From positions 2,948,001-3,012,000 of the forward strand of contig NZ_CP060719.1 in NCBI RefSeq assembly GCF_014396975.1: 64,000 bases of DNA, in the 5' to 3' direction. Made by a program: the position numbers and the translations under genes. The DNA comes from Thermomonas carbonis. GTDB lineage: Bacteria; Pseudomonadota; Gammaproteobacteria; Xanthomonadales; Xanthomonadaceae. Below are positions 29,693-41,974 of the stretch, piece by piece. The notes beneath the pieces were generated by a model that did no database searches, was not told the origin of the DNA, and worked only from the letters and a program-made list of their open reading frames with translations. How positions within the stretch are numbered: position 1 is the stretch's first letter; each line of letters opens with the position of its first letter.

Positions 29693-30219
29693 TACTTCAG
29701 TCCGTCCAGCAGCTCGTCGACCTTCGCGGCGTCGAGCTTCTCGTGGTAGTGCCCGTTGATCACGACGACCGGCGCGCCACAGCACGCGGCCACGCATTCC
29801 TCTTCGCGCTTCAGATAGACGCGGCCGTCCGCGGTGGATCCGCCCAACTTGCAGCCCAGCTTCTTCTCGGCATGCGCGACCAGGTCTTCCGCGCCGTTCA
29901 ACCAGCAACTGATGTTGGTGCAGAAGGCCACGTTGTTGCGGCCGACCGGCTCGGTCTCGAACATCGAGTAGAAGGTCGCGACCTCGTAAGCCCAGACCGG
30001 CGGCAAGTCGAGGTACTTGGCCACGGCAGCGATCAACTCATCGCTCAGCCATCCACCATTCTGTTCCTGCGCCGCGAACAGGCCCTGTAGCACCGCCGAC
30101 CGCTTGCGGTCGGCCGGAAACTTGGTCAACCAATGTTCGATATGCGCACGCGTCGCATCCGACAGCACCACCATCGGATCCACGTTGCGGCAGGCCTCGA
30201 AATTGCCCGTCGCCTTCAT
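29692..30219 (-). CDS. nuoE: NADH-quinone oxidoreductase subunit E
   Basis: This 175-residue thioredoxin-fold subunit binds the off-path [2Fe-2S] cluster N1a, with ligands in [15 protein letters not shown] and [17 protein letters not shown]. The N-terminal helical part ([20 protein letters not shown]) matches the 24-kDa family. The ATG lies in the four-base overlap with the end of nuoD. Confidence 0.96.
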   Translation of the reverse strand: MKATGNFEACRNVDPMVVLSDATRAHIEHWLTKFPADRKRSAVLQGLFAAQEQNGGWLSDELIAAVAKYLDLPPVWAYEVATFYSMFETEPVGRNNVAFCTNISCWLNGAEDLVAHAEKKLGCKLGGSTADGRVYLKREEECVAACCGAPVVVINGHYHEKLDAAKVDELLDGLK

Positions 30220-31520
30220 CGGTCGATCTCCCCGAACACCACGTCGTAGGTGCCGATCATGGCGACGACGTCGGCCAGCATGTGGCCCTTCACGATTTCG
30301 TCCATCGAGGACAGGTGGGCGAAGCCCGGCGCACGCAGGTGCACGCGGAACGGCTTGTTGGCGCCGTCGCTGACCAGGTAGCAGCCGAATTCGCCCTTCG
30401 GCGCTTCCACCGCGGCGTAGGTCTCACCGGCCGGCACGCAATAGCCTTCCGAGAACAGCTTGAAGTGGTGGATCAGCGCTTCCATGTCGTCCTTCATCGC
30501 TTCACGCGACGGCGGCGACACCTTGTAGTTGTCCAGCATCACCGGACCCGGGTTGGCCTTCAGCCACTTCACGCACTGGGCGATGATCTTGGTGGACTCG
30601 CGCATTTCGGCGATGCGCACCAGGTAGCGGTCGTAGCAGTCGCCATTGACGCCCACCGGAATGTCGAAATCGACTTCCGCATACTTGGCGTACGGCTGCT
30701 TCTTGCGCAGGTCCCAGGCCACGCCGGAACCGCGGATCATCGGCCCGGTCATGCCCCAGGCCATCGCCGTTTCCGGGCTGATCACGCCGATGCCGACCGT
30801 GCGCTGCTTCCAGATGCGGTTGTCGGTGAGGAGGGTTTCGTATTCGTCGATGCGCGACGGGAAGTCCTGGCAGAAGTGCTCCAGGTAATCCAGCAGCGAG
30901 CCTTCGCGCCACTCGTTGAAGCGCTTGAGCTTCGCGCCCTTGCGCCACGGCGATTCCTTGTACTTCGGCATCCGGTCAGGCAGGTCGCGGTAGACGCCGC
31001 CCGGACGGTAATAGGCCGCGTGCATGCGCGCGCCGCTGACTGCCTCGTAGCAGTCCATCAGCTCTTCGCGCTCGCGGAAGGCGTACAGGAACACAGCCAT
31101 CGCACCGAGGTCGAGTGCGTTCGAGCCCGCCCACATCAGGTGATTCAGGATGCGGGTGATCTCGTCGAACATCGTGCGGATCCACTGCGCGCGTTCCGGC
31201 GCTTCGATCCCCATCAAGGTCTCGATGGCGCGAACGTAGGCGTGCTCGTTGCACATCATCGACACGTAATCCAGGCGATCCATGTAACCGATCGACTGGT
31301 TGAACGGCTTGGATTCGGCCAGCTTCTCGGTGCCACGGTGCAGCAGGCCGATATGCGGATCGGCGCGGCGCACGATTTCGCCGTCCATCTCCAGGATCAG
31401 GCGCAGCACGCCGTGTGCGGCCGGATGCTGGGGGCCGAAGTTGAACGTGTAATTCCTGATTTCCTGCTGTGCTTCCGCCGAATTGCTGGCGAACACGTTG
31501 CTGCTCGGGACGGCGCTCAT
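30216..31520 (-). CDS. nuoD: NADH-quinone oxidoreductase subunit D
   Basis: This 49-kDa-type subunit lines the quinone site with NuoB. The 434 residues include [34 protein letters not shown] and [20 protein letters not shown] segments, and it ends VFGEIDR. The ATG at 31520 overlaps the nuoC stop (TGATG); an additional TTG one codon upstream is unnecessary. NuoC and NuoD are separate genes here, unlike the fused form of enterobacteria. Confidence 0.96.
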   Translation of the reverse strand: MSAVPSSNVFASNSAEAQQEIRNYTFNFGPQHPAAHGVLRLILEMDGEIVRRADPHIGLLHRGTEKLAESKPFNQSIGYMDRLDYVSMMCNEHAYVRAIETLMGIEAPERAQWIRTMFDEITRILNHLMWAGSNALDLGAMAVFLYAFREREELMDCYEAVSGARMHAAYYRPGGVYRDLPDRMPKYKESPWRKGAKLKRFNEWREGSLLDYLEHFCQDFPSRIDEYETLLTDNRIWKQRTVGIGVISPETAMAWGMTGPMIRGSGVAWDLRKKQPYAKYAEVDFDIPVGVNGDCYDRYLVRIAEMRESTKIIAQCVKWLKANPGPVMLDNYKVSPPSREAMKDDMEALIHHFKLFSEGYCVPAGETYAAVEAPKGEFGCYLVSDGANKPFRVHLRAPGFAHLSSMDEIVKGHMLADVVAMIGTYDVVFGEIDR

Positions 31521-32274
31521 CAACGCGCCTCCCGCTGCAGGATCTTGCCGCCACGCTCGCCCTCGGCGGTGGCGAAGCGGGCGTCGTCGCGAATCACTCG
31601 CGGCACGCCGACGCGCGGCTCGACCGAGGTCACAGGCGCATAGACCACGCGCTGCTTCTCGGCGTCGTAGTGCACCTCGACATTGCCGATCAGCGGGAAG
31701 TCCTTGCGGAACGGATGGCCGACGAAACCGTAGTCGGTGAGGATGCGGCGCAAATCAGGATGGCCATCGAAGATGATCCCGAACATGTCGAACGCCTCGC
31801 GTTCGAACCAGTTCACGCCCGGCCAGATGCCGACCAGCGATGGCACCACCGGCAAGGAATTGTCGGCAGCGAAGCAGCGCACGCGCACGCGGATGTTGTT
31901 GCGCACCGACACCAGGTGCAGGACCGCGGCATAGCGCTTGCCGTCCAGCGCATCGATCGCGATGGCCTGCGGATCGGCGACCTGGTGGCTCGGTTGCTCG
32001 GTCCACTTGAAGCGGCCCGGGCCCTGCCCTTCGACACCGCGGCTGAAGCCCTGGGCGGACACCCCGTCGGTGTCCCACTCGTCGTCGCCGTAGCTGAGGT
32101 AATCGATGCCGCAGAGGTCGATGAAGGTGTCGAAACCGAACTCGTCACGCAACGAGGTGCAGGCAGCCAGCCATTCGTCGACGGCGACCTCGAGCGTGAC
32201 TTCGCCGCGCGGCAGGGCGATCTGCACGGCGGCGGCACCGAAACGTGCCGCCAACTCGGTGGCAAACGTGGCGC

Positions 32275-32278
<4 letters not shown>
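31520..32278 (-). CDS. nuoC: NADH-quinone oxidoreductase subunit C
   Basis: This 30-kDa-type subunit of the complex I connecting module is 252 residues. The family core is at about residues 135-215: [40 protein letters not shown] and [20 protein letters not shown]. The N-terminal third carries a less conserved insertion. It starts in a four-base overlap with nuoB and ends overlapping nuoD. Confidence 0.95.
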
Positions 32279-32888
<610 letters not shown>

Positions 32889-32892
<4 letters not shown>

Positions 32893-33245
32893 TCCCACTC
32901 CAGCGCGCCGCGCTTCCAGACGTAGATGAAGCCGAGGAACAGCATGCCCACGAACAGACCCATTGTGACCATGCCGCGCACACCGAGCTCCTGGAAGACC
33001 AGGGTCCACGGCACGATGAAGATGATTTCCAGGTCGAAGACGATGAACTGGATGGCGATCAGGTAATACCGGATGTCGAACGGCATGCGCGCGTTCTCGA
33101 ACGCACTGAACCCGCACTCGTACGGGTCGAGCTTGTCGGCACTCGGACTCTTCGGACCCAGCACGTTGCCGACCACGATCAGGACGATGCCGATGCCGGT
33201 GGCGACGATCAGGAACAGCAGGGTGGGCAGGTATTCGGCCAGCAC
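32889..33245 (-). CDS. nuoA: NADH-quinone oxidoreductase subunit A
   Basis: This three-helix membrane subunit is 118 residues from the GTG at 33245 ([20 protein letters not shown]). That start is preceded by GAGG six bases upstream and gives the family length; another GTG at 33284 would add 13 polar residues. The conserved loop [20 protein letters not shown] is intact, including the cysteine that marks active/deactive transitions in homologues. It is the first gene of nuoABCDEFGHIJKLMN. Confidence 0.94.
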
Positions 33246-33383
33246 GCGTGCCTCGATTGTTCTTCTTGGGGGGCTAGCCGGCACGAAGGCCGCTCGCTAT
33301 ATCCGCATTATTGTAGCCGCGCAGGCTCCGCGGCGGCCAGACCCGGATGCATCACCCGGGTAAATCGTGGCCAGCGTCGCGGC
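33246..33383 (-). promoter_or_regulatory. Leader/promoter region of the nuo operon
   Basis: The 138 bases between the ABC-F gene and nuoA hold a -10-like TACAAT (33315-33310), a weaker TATAGC nearby, and a short ACCCGG / CCGGGT hairpin near the end of the ABC-F gene. No convincing -35 box is visible at 16-18 bases. This is the only place where a nuo promoter could lie. Confidence 0.35.
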
Positions 33384-35273
33384 TCAGCCACCTTCGAGCG
33401 CTTCCCAGCGCAGGTAGGCGGCATCGAGTTCGGCCTGCGCAGCCGCCATCGCGATGTTGTCCGCGGTGACCATGGCGGCATCACGCTGGTAGTAACCGGC
33501 TTCGGTCATGCGCTTGGCCATCCCCGCAAGTTGCGTTTCGAGGGTCTCGATGCGCAGCGGCAACTGCTCCAGCTCCTTGAGTTCCTTGAAGCTGCGCTTG
33601 GCTTTCGGCTGTGAAGACGCCGCTGGCGCAGCGGCAAAGCCGGCACCCGCCGGTGTGGGCCTGGCCTGTGCAAGCACCTGGCGCTCCGCCGATGCCGCCG
33701 CCTGCCGCAACCAATCGCTGTAACCACCGACGAACTCGCCGATCCGGCCATCGCCTTCCATCACGATCGTCGAGGTCACCACGTTGTCGAGGAAATCGCG
33801 GTCGTGGCTGACCAGCAGCAGGGTGCCGGGATAGTCGCCCAGCAGTTCTTCCAGCAACTCCAGGGTTTCGACATCGAGGTCGTTGGTCGGTTCGTCCATC
33901 ACCAGCAGGTTGGACGGCTGCGCGAACAGCCGCGCCAGCAACAGGCGGTTGCGTTCGCCGCCGGACAGGCGGGTGATCGGCGCGCGGGCGCGTTCGGGGG
34001 TGAACAGGAAGTCCTGCAGGTAGCCGATGATGTGCTTCTGCTTGCCGCCGACTTCCACGAACTCGCGCCCCTCGGCGACATTTTCGATGGCGTTCCAGTC
34101 CTCGCGCAGGGTGGCGCGGTACTGGTCGAAATAGGCGATCTGCAACTGGGTGCCAGTGCGGATCTCACCGGCCTGTGGCTGCAAATCACCCAGCAGCAAC
34201 TTCAGCAAGGTGGTCTTGCCGCTGCCGTTGGGGCCGACCAGGCCGATGCGGTCGCCGCGCATGATGACGGTGCTGAAATCGCGCACCAGCACGTTGCTGC
34301 CGTGCGCGAAATCGACGGACTTGGCCTCGATCACCTTCTTGCCGGATTCGCCCGCCTGCGCGGTCGCCATCTTCACATTGCCGGTCTGCGCACGCCGTTC
34401 CGCGCGGTCCTCGCGCATTGCCTTCAGGCGGCGAACGCGGCCTTCATCGCGGGTGCGGCGGGCCTTGATGCCCTGGCGGATCCACACTTCTTCCTGCGCC
34501 AGCAGCTTGTCGAAGCGGGCATTTTCCTGGGCTTCGGCGTTGAGCCGTTCTTCCTTGCGACGCTGGTAGTTGTCCCAGTCCCCGGGCCAACTGGTGACCT
34601 GGCCACGGTCGATCTCGACGATGCGGGTCGCCAGCGCGCGCAGGAAGCGACGGTCATGGGTGACGAAGACCAATGCCCCGCTCCACTGCTTGAGGAAGCC
34701 CTCCAGCCAGTTGATCGCGGTGATGTCGAGGTGGTTGGTGGGCTCGTCCAGCAGCAGCAGGTCGGGTTGCGAGACCAGCGCGCGCGCCAGCAACACCCGC
34801 CGCTTCATCCCGCCCGAGAGCGCGGCGAAATCGGCATCGCCATCCAGCCCGAGCCGCTCCAGCGTCTCGATGACCCGCTGGTCCAGCGACCAGCCGTTGG
34901 CGGCCTCGATCTTCGCCTGCACCTCGGCCAGTGCGTCCATGTCGATGTGCTCGGCATGGATCAGGTGGTGGTAGTGCGCCAGCTGGGCACCGACATCGCC
35001 CAACCCGGCGGCGACCACGTCGAACACACTGCCAGCCGCGTCCAGCGGGACTTCCTGCTCCAGCCGGGCGATGCGGCGGCCACCCTCGACGCGTACCTCC
35101 CCGTCATCCGGCTTGATTTCGCCGGCCAGCAGCTTCATCAGGGTCGACTTGCCGGCACCGTTGCGGCCAATCAGGGCGATACGCTCGCCCGCTTCGATGG
35201 TGAGGTCGACGTGTTCCAGCAACAAGGGGCCGCCGACGCTGTAGTCGAGGCCCTGCAAAGTGATCAAAGGCAT
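33384..35273 (-). CDS. uup: ABC-F family ATPase (Uup type)
   Basis: This soluble 629-residue protein has two ABC domains and no membrane segments, typical of ABC-F proteins that act on ribosomes or, for Uup, affect DNA transposon excision. Walker A motifs are GRNGAGKSTLMKLLAGEI (about 36) and GPNGSGKTTLLKLLLGDL; Walker B/signature regions are LLLLDEPTNHLDITAINWL and LLVMDEPTNDLDVETLELL. The C-terminal about 70 residues form the coiled coil typical of Uup (KELKELEQLPLRIETLETQL). The ATG at 35273 gives MPLITLQGLDYSVGGPLLLE; a longer upstream frame is not protein-like. Confidence 0.93.
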   Translation of the reverse strand: MPLITLQGLDYSVGGPLLLEHVDLTIEAGERIALIGRNGAGKSTLMKLLAGEIKPDDGEVRVEGGRRIARLEQEVPLDAAGSVFDVVAAGLGDVGAQLAHYHHLIHAEHIDMDALAEVQAKIEAANGWSLDQRVIETLERLGLDGDADFAALSGGMKRRVLLARALVSQPDLLLLDEPTNHLDITAINWLEGFLKQWSGALVFVTHDRRFLRALATRIVEIDRGQVTSWPGDWDNYQRRKEERLNAEAQENARFDKLLAQEEVWIRQGIKARRTRDEGRVRRLKAMREDRAERRAQTGNVKMATAQAGESGKKVIEAKSVDFAHGSNVLVRDFSTVIMRGDRIGLVGPNGSGKTTLLKLLLGDLQPQAGEIRTGTQLQIAYFDQYRATLREDWNAIENVAEGREFVEVGGKQKHIIGYLQDFLFTPERARAPITRLSGGERNRLLLARLFAQPSNLLVMDEPTNDLDVETLELLEELLGDYPGTLLLVSHDRDFLDNVVTSTIVMEGDGRIGEFVGGYSDWLRQAAASAERQVLAQARPTPAGAGFAAAPAASSQPKAKRSFKELKELEQLPLRIETLETQLAGMAKRMTEAGYYQRDAAMVTADNIAMAAAQAELDAAYLRWEALEGG

Positions 35274-35389
35274 CCGCGCATTGTACGTGCCGGCGTCATC
35301 GCAAACCCGCGTGCATGATCGTTCCCGTGCGCACGCGGTCGCGGTAGGCTTGCGCCCAGCACCACCCACCCACTCGACCGGAGATCGCC

Positions 35390-35488
35390 ATGAGCAAGGG
35401 CATGGACCAGAAGAAAAGCGAAAAGAAGAAGCCGGAAAAGAACCTGAAGGAAAAGCGCGCGGCGAAGAAGGAAAAGAAGGGCAAGTAA
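35390..35488 (+). CDS. Lysine-rich 32-residue protein
   Basis: ATG at 35390 is preceded by a strong ribosome binding site (GGAG, six bases upstream) and opens a 32-codon frame: MSKGMDQKKSEKKKPEKN, then LKEKRAAKKEKKGK and TAA. More than 40% of the residues are Lys, with Glu and Ala, so it is probably a basic helical or disordered peptide that binds nucleic acid or another polyanion. I recall similar tiny Lys-rich frames in related Xanthomonadaceae and pseudomonads, but I cannot search. It lies divergent from uup and convergent with selO. Confidence 0.65.
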   Translation: MSKGMDQKKSEKKKPEKNLKEKRAAKKEKKGK

Positions 35489-35540
35489 GCCCTTGTCGCC
35501 CGGTTAAGGCTGCCAGGCCGCACCCGGGATTCACGTGCCT

Positions 35541-35570
35541 CCCGGATGCGCTCCGCTTGTCCGGGCTACG
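35541..35570. repeat. REP-like palindromic intergenic element
   Basis: CCCGGATGCGCTCCGCTTG followed by TCCGGGCTACG forms a hairpin with CCCGGA / TCCGGG outer arms and a GCG / CGC inner arm. Its wording (CCGGATGCG...TCCGG-CTACG) is that of REP/BIME elements found between convergent genes in many gammaproteobacteria. It lies between the Lys-rich peptide gene and selO and overlaps the selO stop by five bases. Confidence 0.6.
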
Positions 35571-37125
35571 AGGAACAGGACAGCATCGAGCAACCCGCCT
35601 TGTCCTTCGCCCAGTCCGGGCGTTTCCCCGCGAATCGTTCCTGGCCCGGCTGATCGTCATAAGGCCGGCGCATCACCTCCAGCAATTCACCGATGCCGGC
35701 CATGTCGCCGGCATCGGCACGGTCGATGGCTTCCTGCGCCAGCCAGTTGCGCAGCACGTAGTTCGGATTGGCCGCGTGCATGCGGGCGCGACGCTCATCG
35801 GCCACAAGCGGATCTTCGTTCAGACGGGTGGCGTAACGCGCCAGCCAATCGTCGAACGCAGGTTCGCCCGCCACGCGCTTGTCGGCGTCGTAGAAGGCGT
35901 CTTCCAGCGGAGCCAGCGAAGGCCGTGCCGGTTCGATATCGGCCAGCGCACGGAACCAGAGCGTCATGTCCACTTCGTGCGTCTGCAGCAGCGCATGCAG
36001 ATCGCGTAGCAGGTCGACATCCCTGTCCCGGCATTCGGCCAACCCCAGTTTGCGGGCGGTGTTGTCGCGATCGGCCGCGGTATAGATGGCGGCAAAGCGC
36101 TCCAGCCCGGTTTGCAACGGTGCCGGATCGGCGAACAGCGGCGACAAGGCCCGCGCCAGTTGGCCCAGGTTCCAGTACGCCACCCGCGGCTGCCAGCCGA
36201 AGCGGTAACGCCGGCCCGCAGCATCGGTCGTGTTCGGCGTCCAGTCGGGGTCGTAGGCGTCGATCCAGCCGTACGGGCCGTAGTCGATGGCCAGGCCGAG
36301 GATCGACAGGTTGTCGGTATTGAGCACGCCGTGGACGAAGCCCACGCGCATCCAGCCGGCGACGAGGCGCGCGGTGCGCTCGCAGACCTCCGCGAACCAG
36401 TCGGCATAAAGCGCCTCGCCATGGCCCTGCAGATGCGGGAAATCACGGGCGATGCAGAAGTCGGCCAGCCGGCGCAGCAGCTCGATATCGCCGCGCATGG
36501 CCGGCAACTCGAAATGGCCGAAACGCAGGAATGACGGCGCGACGCGACAGACGATGGCCCCGGCTTCGAGCTGCGGATGGCCGTCGTAGAACATGTCGCG
36601 GACCACGCCTTCGCCGGTGCCGACCAGGCTCAGCGCACGGGTGGTGGGAATGCCGAGGTGGTGCATGGCCTCGCTGCACAGGAATTCGCGGATCGAGGAG
36701 CGCAGCACCGCGCGGCCATCGGCGCTGCGCGAATACGGGGTCGGCCCGGCGCCCTTCAGTTGCAGCTCGCGACGCTGGCCATCCGGCAGGATCGCCTCGC
36801 CCAGGCTGATCGCCCGCCCATCGCCCAATTGCCCCGCCCAATGACCGAACTGGTGGCCACCGTAGTTCGTCGCGAAGGGCTGCATGCCGGGTAACAAGGT
36901 GTTGCCGCCGAACACCCGGGCGAATTCGGGCGATACCAGGTCGGCCTCGCTGAAGCCGAGTTCCGCCGCCATTTCTCGCGAATGCGCCAGCAAGCGTGGC
37001 GCTTCGACCGGGGTCGGCTCGACCGCAGACCACAGTGCCGCCTGCACCTGGCGCGGGAAAATGCGCGTTTCCGGGTCGCCGGGCAAGGCGCGCAGGAAGC
37101 TGTTGTCAAAGGTCGGGAAGTGCAT
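35566..37125 (-). CDS. selO: Protein adenylyltransferase SelO (YdiU family)
   Basis: SelO is a pseudokinase-fold enzyme that transfers AMP from ATP to Ser/Thr/Tyr of target proteins, linked to redox stress. The 519-residue product shows the family segments GGHQFGHWAGQLGDGRAISL, KGAGPTPYSRSADGRAVLRS, EAMHHLGIPTTRALSLVGTG, LNTDNLSILGLAIDYGPYGW and a C-terminal SMLSCSS, whose cysteine is conserved in bacterial SelO. It stands alone and is convergent with a REP-like element and the Lys-rich peptide gene. Confidence 0.94.
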   Translation of the reverse strand: MHFPTFDNSFLRALPGDPETRIFPRQVQAALWSAVEPTPVEAPRLLAHSREMAAELGFSEADLVSPEFARVFGGNTLLPGMQPFATNYGGHQFGHWAGQLGDGRAISLGEAILPDGQRRELQLKGAGPTPYSRSADGRAVLRSSIREFLCSEAMHHLGIPTTRALSLVGTGEGVVRDMFYDGHPQLEAGAIVCRVAPSFLRFGHFELPAMRGDIELLRRLADFCIARDFPHLQGHGEALYADWFAEVCERTARLVAGWMRVGFVHGVLNTDNLSILGLAIDYGPYGWIDAYDPDWTPNTTDAAGRRYRFGWQPRVAYWNLGQLARALSPLFADPAPLQTGLERFAAIYTAADRDNTARKLGLAECRDRDVDLLRDLHALLQTHEVDMTLWFRALADIEPARPSLAPLEDAFYDADKRVAGEPAFDDWLARYATRLNEDPLVADERRARMHAANPNYVLRNWLAQEAIDRADAGDMAGIGELLEVMRRPYDDQPGQERFAGKRPDWAKDKAGCSMLSCSS

Positions 37126-37236
37126 GAGTCATGGTAGCTGCACGAGCGTGGGAGCCTCAGCCCAAGCCAGCGGGCGTACACTGTGCGGTCAAATCTGTGG
37201 CAGACACGCCCGCAGAATCAGCAACATGGGACGCAT

Positions 37237-39030
<1,794 letters not shown>

Positions 39031-39099
39031 GCAGACGCGAATAGGCGCATGCCCCATCGCGATTGGCGATGAGGCAGCGTCGTTTGGCATAGTCGTCGC

Positions 39100-39855
39100 A
39101 TGCCGCGCCTCCTCGTCTTCCAGCACGTCGCCGCCGAACCGCTGGGCACGCTCGATCCGCTGATCCGGCGGCGCGGGCACCGGATCCGCTTCAAGAATTT
39201 CGACCGGCATCCGGACGCACAGCTCAACGTCGACCGCTATCGCGGCCTGATCGTGCTGGGCGGGCCGATGAACGTGGAAGATCATCCGCAGCGCCCGCAT
39301 CTGGCCAACGAGATGCGCGCCATCGAACGCATGCTCGAGCAGGGCAAGCCGGTGCTCGGGATCTGCCTGGGCGCGCAATTACTCGCGCATGTGCTTGGCG
39401 CGCCGGTGTCGCGCAACGATGTGCCGGAAATCGGCTGGTATCCGCTGCAGAAAACCGACGGAGGCCTGTCCGACCCCGTGCTCGCGCCGCTGCAGGGAGA
39501 CACCCCGGTGTTCCAGTGGCACGGCTGCCGTTTCGATATCCCCAAGGATGCCGTCCACCTTGCGCGCAGCCCGCAGTGCGAGCAGCAGGCCTTCCGTTAC
39601 GGCGACAACGCCTACGGCTTCCAGTTCCACCTGGAGATGGACGAACAACTGGTGGAACGTTGGCTGGCCAATCCCGTGTATCGCGACGAACTGGCGGCCT
39701 CCGGCCTTGCCCACGATGCGGATGCGATCCGCACGCAGACGAAGCGGCACATCGCCGCGATGCAGCAGCAGGCGGACGCGGTGTTCAACAATTTCCTCGA
39801 CCTGGTCGGCAGGCCGCAGCGGCGCTACACCCTGCCCTCGCGCGAATGGGCCTGA
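39100..39855 (+). CDS. Type 1 glutamine amidotransferase
   Basis: This 251-residue class-I glutamine amidotransferase-like protein has the nucleophile elbow GICLGAQLLAHVLG and the catalytic His-Glu in GFQFHLEMDEQLVERW. It stands free of a synthase domain, as in the YfeJ/GuaA-like family that may act on glutamine or gamma-glutamyl amides. The substrate is unknown. It starts 69 bases after the helicase gene and its stop lies five bases before the start of the flavoprotein gene, so the two are likely co-transcribed. Confidence 0.88.
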   Translation: MPRLLVFQHVAAEPLGTLDPLIRRRGHRIRFKNFDRHPDAQLNVDRYRGLIVLGGPMNVEDHPQRPHLANEMRAIERMLEQGKPVLGICLGAQLLAHVLGAPVSRNDVPEIGWYPLQKTDGGLSDPVLAPLQGDTPVFQWHGCRFDIPKDAVHLARSPQCEQQAFRYGDNAYGFQFHLEMDEQLVERWLANPVYRDELAASGLAHDADAIRTQTKRHIAAMQQQADAVFNNFLDLVGRPQRRYTLPSREWA

Positions 39856-39859
39856 GCGC

Positions 39860-41053
39860 GTGACCGAGAAGGCCCATGACGCCATCGTCATCGGCGCTGG
39901 CGCGGCCGGCTTGATGGCGGCGATCACCGCCGCCCAGCGCGGCCTGCGCGTGCTGGTCGTCGACCACGCCAACAAGGTCGGCAAGAAGATCCTGATGTCC
40001 GGCGGCGGCCGCTGCAATTTCACCAATACCGGTACCACGCCCGCGCAGTACCTGTCGGCGAACCCGCATTTCTGCAAGTCGGCGCTGGCGCGCTACACGC
40101 CCTGGCATTTCATCGAACTGGTCGAGCGCCACCGCATCGCCTACCACGAGAAGGAACTGGGCCAGCTGTTCTGCGACGAGTCCTCGAAACTCATCGTCAA
40201 GATGCTGTTGGACGAGTGCGCGACCGCAGGCGTCGAAGTCCGCACGCAGTGCACGATCGAGCGCGTCGAGCACCTGGACGATGGCAGTTTCCGCTTGCAC
40301 ACCGCGCAAGGCCGCCTGGTGACGCCGTCGCTGGTCATTGCCAGTGGCGGGCTGTCGATCCCGAGCATGGGCGCGTCCGGCTTCGGCTACACCCTTGCGA
40401 AACAGTTCGGCCACGAGGTGTTGCCGACGCGCGCCGGCCTTGTGCCGCTGACCCTGACCGGCAAGCACGCCGAACGCCTGCAGGACCTGGCCGGGGTTTC
40501 GCTGCCGGTGGAGGCACGCTGCAACGACACCAGCTTCCGCAACTTCATGCTGGTCACCCATCGCGGGATCAGCGGACCGTCGATCCTGCAGGTCAGTTCC
40601 TACTGGCAACCCGGCGATGACCTGCGACTCGACCTGTTGCCCGGCATCGATGCCGAGGCGCAGCTGCGCGAATGGCAGGCCACGCGACGCGATGCAGAAC
40701 TGAAGACGCTGCTGGCCGAAGTCCTGCCCAAGCGCTTCGCCCAGCGCCTGTGCGAGCACTGGATCGCCAGCAAGCCGCTGCGCCAGTACACCCCGCCCGA
40801 GCTGCGCGGCATCGCCGACTTGTTGTCCTCATGGCCTTTGATCGCCAGCGGCACCGAGGGCTACCGCACCGCGGAAGTCACCCTGGGCGGCGTCGATAGC
40901 GACGGACTGTCATCCACCACGATGATGTCCAGGCACGTGCCGGGCCTGTATTTCATCGGCGAGGTGGTCGACGTGACCGGTTGGCTTGGCGGCTACAACT
41001 TCCAGTGGGCCTGGGCCAGCGGGCATGCCGCGGGAACCGCGCTCGCCGCTTGA
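39860..41053 (+). CDS. HI0933/BaiN-family FAD-dependent oxidoreductase
   Basis: This 397-residue flavoprotein starts at a GTG close to the amidotransferase stop: V/M-TEKAHDAIVIGAGAAGLMAA, a dinucleotide-binding motif. The HI0933 signature follows (KVGKKILMSGGGRCNFTNTG) and the C-terminal FAD-contact region is in YFIGEVVDVTGWLGGYNFQW. Members of this family reduce or desaturate unknown substrates; BaiN acts on bile acids, but physiology in free-living bacteria is unclear. A second member lies at 44342. Confidence 0.9.
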   Translation: MTEKAHDAIVIGAGAAGLMAAITAAQRGLRVLVVDHANKVGKKILMSGGGRCNFTNTGTTPAQYLSANPHFCKSALARYTPWHFIELVERHRIAYHEKELGQLFCDESSKLIVKMLLDECATAGVEVRTQCTIERVEHLDDGSFRLHTAQGRLVTPSLVIASGGLSIPSMGASGFGYTLAKQFGHEVLPTRAGLVPLTLTGKHAERLQDLAGVSLPVEARCNDTSFRNFMLVTHRGISGPSILQVSSYWQPGDDLRLDLLPGIDAEAQLREWQATRRDAELKTLLAEVLPKRFAQRLCEHWIASKPLRQYTPPELRGIADLLSSWPLIASGTEGYRTAEVTLGGVDSDGLSSTTMMSRHVPGLYFIGEVVDVTGWLGGYNFQWAWASGHAAGTALAA

Positions 41054-41060
41054 GGCTGCG

Positions 41061-41213
41061 TCAGAAGGGGAACGGAATCCCGATCATCGGACCGAAGTAC
41101 CACCACGCGAATCCGAGGATGGCGACCCAGAGCGCGATCTTGAACAGCGCGCCGACGACCTTGATCGCGGCGTAGATCGCCAGGATCAGCACCACGATGC
41201 CGATCCAGCTCAT
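41061..41213 (-). CDS. Small membrane protein (50 residues)
   Basis: This frame reads MSWIGIVVLILAIYAAIKVV, then GALFKIALWVAILGFAWWYF and GPMIGIPFPF, and would make one or two tight transmembrane helices. Its ATG overlaps the trhO stop by four bases (ATGA), so it is translated in the ddaH-trhO operon. I do not recognise a function; similar short frames are annotated as hypothetical in relatives. It is convergent with the flavoprotein gene. Confidence 0.65.
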   Translation of the reverse strand: MSWIGIVVLILAIYAAIKVVGALFKIALWVAILGFAWWYFGPMIGIPFPF

Positions 41214-41974
41214 GCGGCCGCTTCCTTCGTCGTCATTCCATCCACCAGTGGTTTCAATTGCGGATCCAATGCGACGCGCTCATCGAACACGAAGCAGCCC
41301 CCGTCATAGCCCGCACCGCCGACGGCCTCGAAGTAGCCCAGGATGCCACCGTCCAGTTGCAGCAGGTTGTCCATGCCGTCATGCCGCAGCCACAGCGCGG
41401 CCTTCTCGCAGCGGATGCCACCGGTGCAGAAGCTGACCACGGTCGCATCGGCCAATGCCTCGCGATGCGCGGCCAGCGCATCGGGCAGGTCGGTGAAATT
41501 GTCGATCGGCAAGGTCAGCGCGCCGGCGAAGCTGCCGAAGCCGAATTCCTCGCGGTTGCGGGTGTCCAGCAGGACCAGCCGCTTGCCGGCATCGTCATGG
41601 CCTTGTTCGATCCAGCGTGCCAGCGTTGCGGGCGCTACGGCGGGCGCACGTTCGCCGCTGTCCAGCGGCGAAGCATGCTCGCGTCGGAACGCGATGATCT
41701 CGTCCTTGCGCTTCACCTTGAGTCGTGCAAAGGGCACGGTCTCGCTCCAGCTTTCCTTGACCTGCAGGGCGGCGAAGCGCGGGTCGTCGCGCAGCCACCC
41801 GAGGAAACCGTGCAGCGCGGACACTTCGCCGGCCAGGAACAGGTTCAGGCCTTCCGGGGTGACCAGCACGCTGCCGCGCAAGGCATCGGCTTCGGCGCGC
41901 TCGCGCAGGCGAACGGCCAGTGCATCGGCATCGTCGATGGCAACGAACAGGTAGGCGGCGATGTTGAGGATCAC
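41210..41974 (-). CDS. trhO: tRNA uridine(34) hydroxylase (rhodanese-domain TrhO)
   Basis: The 254-residue protein has an acylphosphatase-like N domain (LNIAAYLFVAIDD, LRGSVLVTPEGLNLFLAG) and a C-terminal rhodanese domain (VLLDTRNREEFGFGSF). The active cysteine loop is SFCTGGIRCEKAALWL, the TrhO signature. TrhO/YceA makes 5-hydroxyuridine at tRNA wobble position 34. The GTG at 41974 overlaps the ddaH stop (GTGA) and is chosen over an upstream start inside ddaH. Confidence 0.9.
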   Translation of the reverse strand: MILNIAAYLFVAIDDADALAVRLRERAEADALRGSVLVTPEGLNLFLAGEVSALHGFLGWLRDDPRFAALQVKESWSETVPFARLKVKRKDEIIAFRREHASPLDSGERAPAVAPATLARWIEQGHDDAGKRLVLLDTRNREEFGFGSFAGALTLPIDNFTDLPDALAAHREALADATVVSFCTGGIRCEKAALWLRHDGMDNLLQLDGGILGYFEAVGGAGYDGGCFVFDERVALDPQLKPLVDGMTTKEAAA

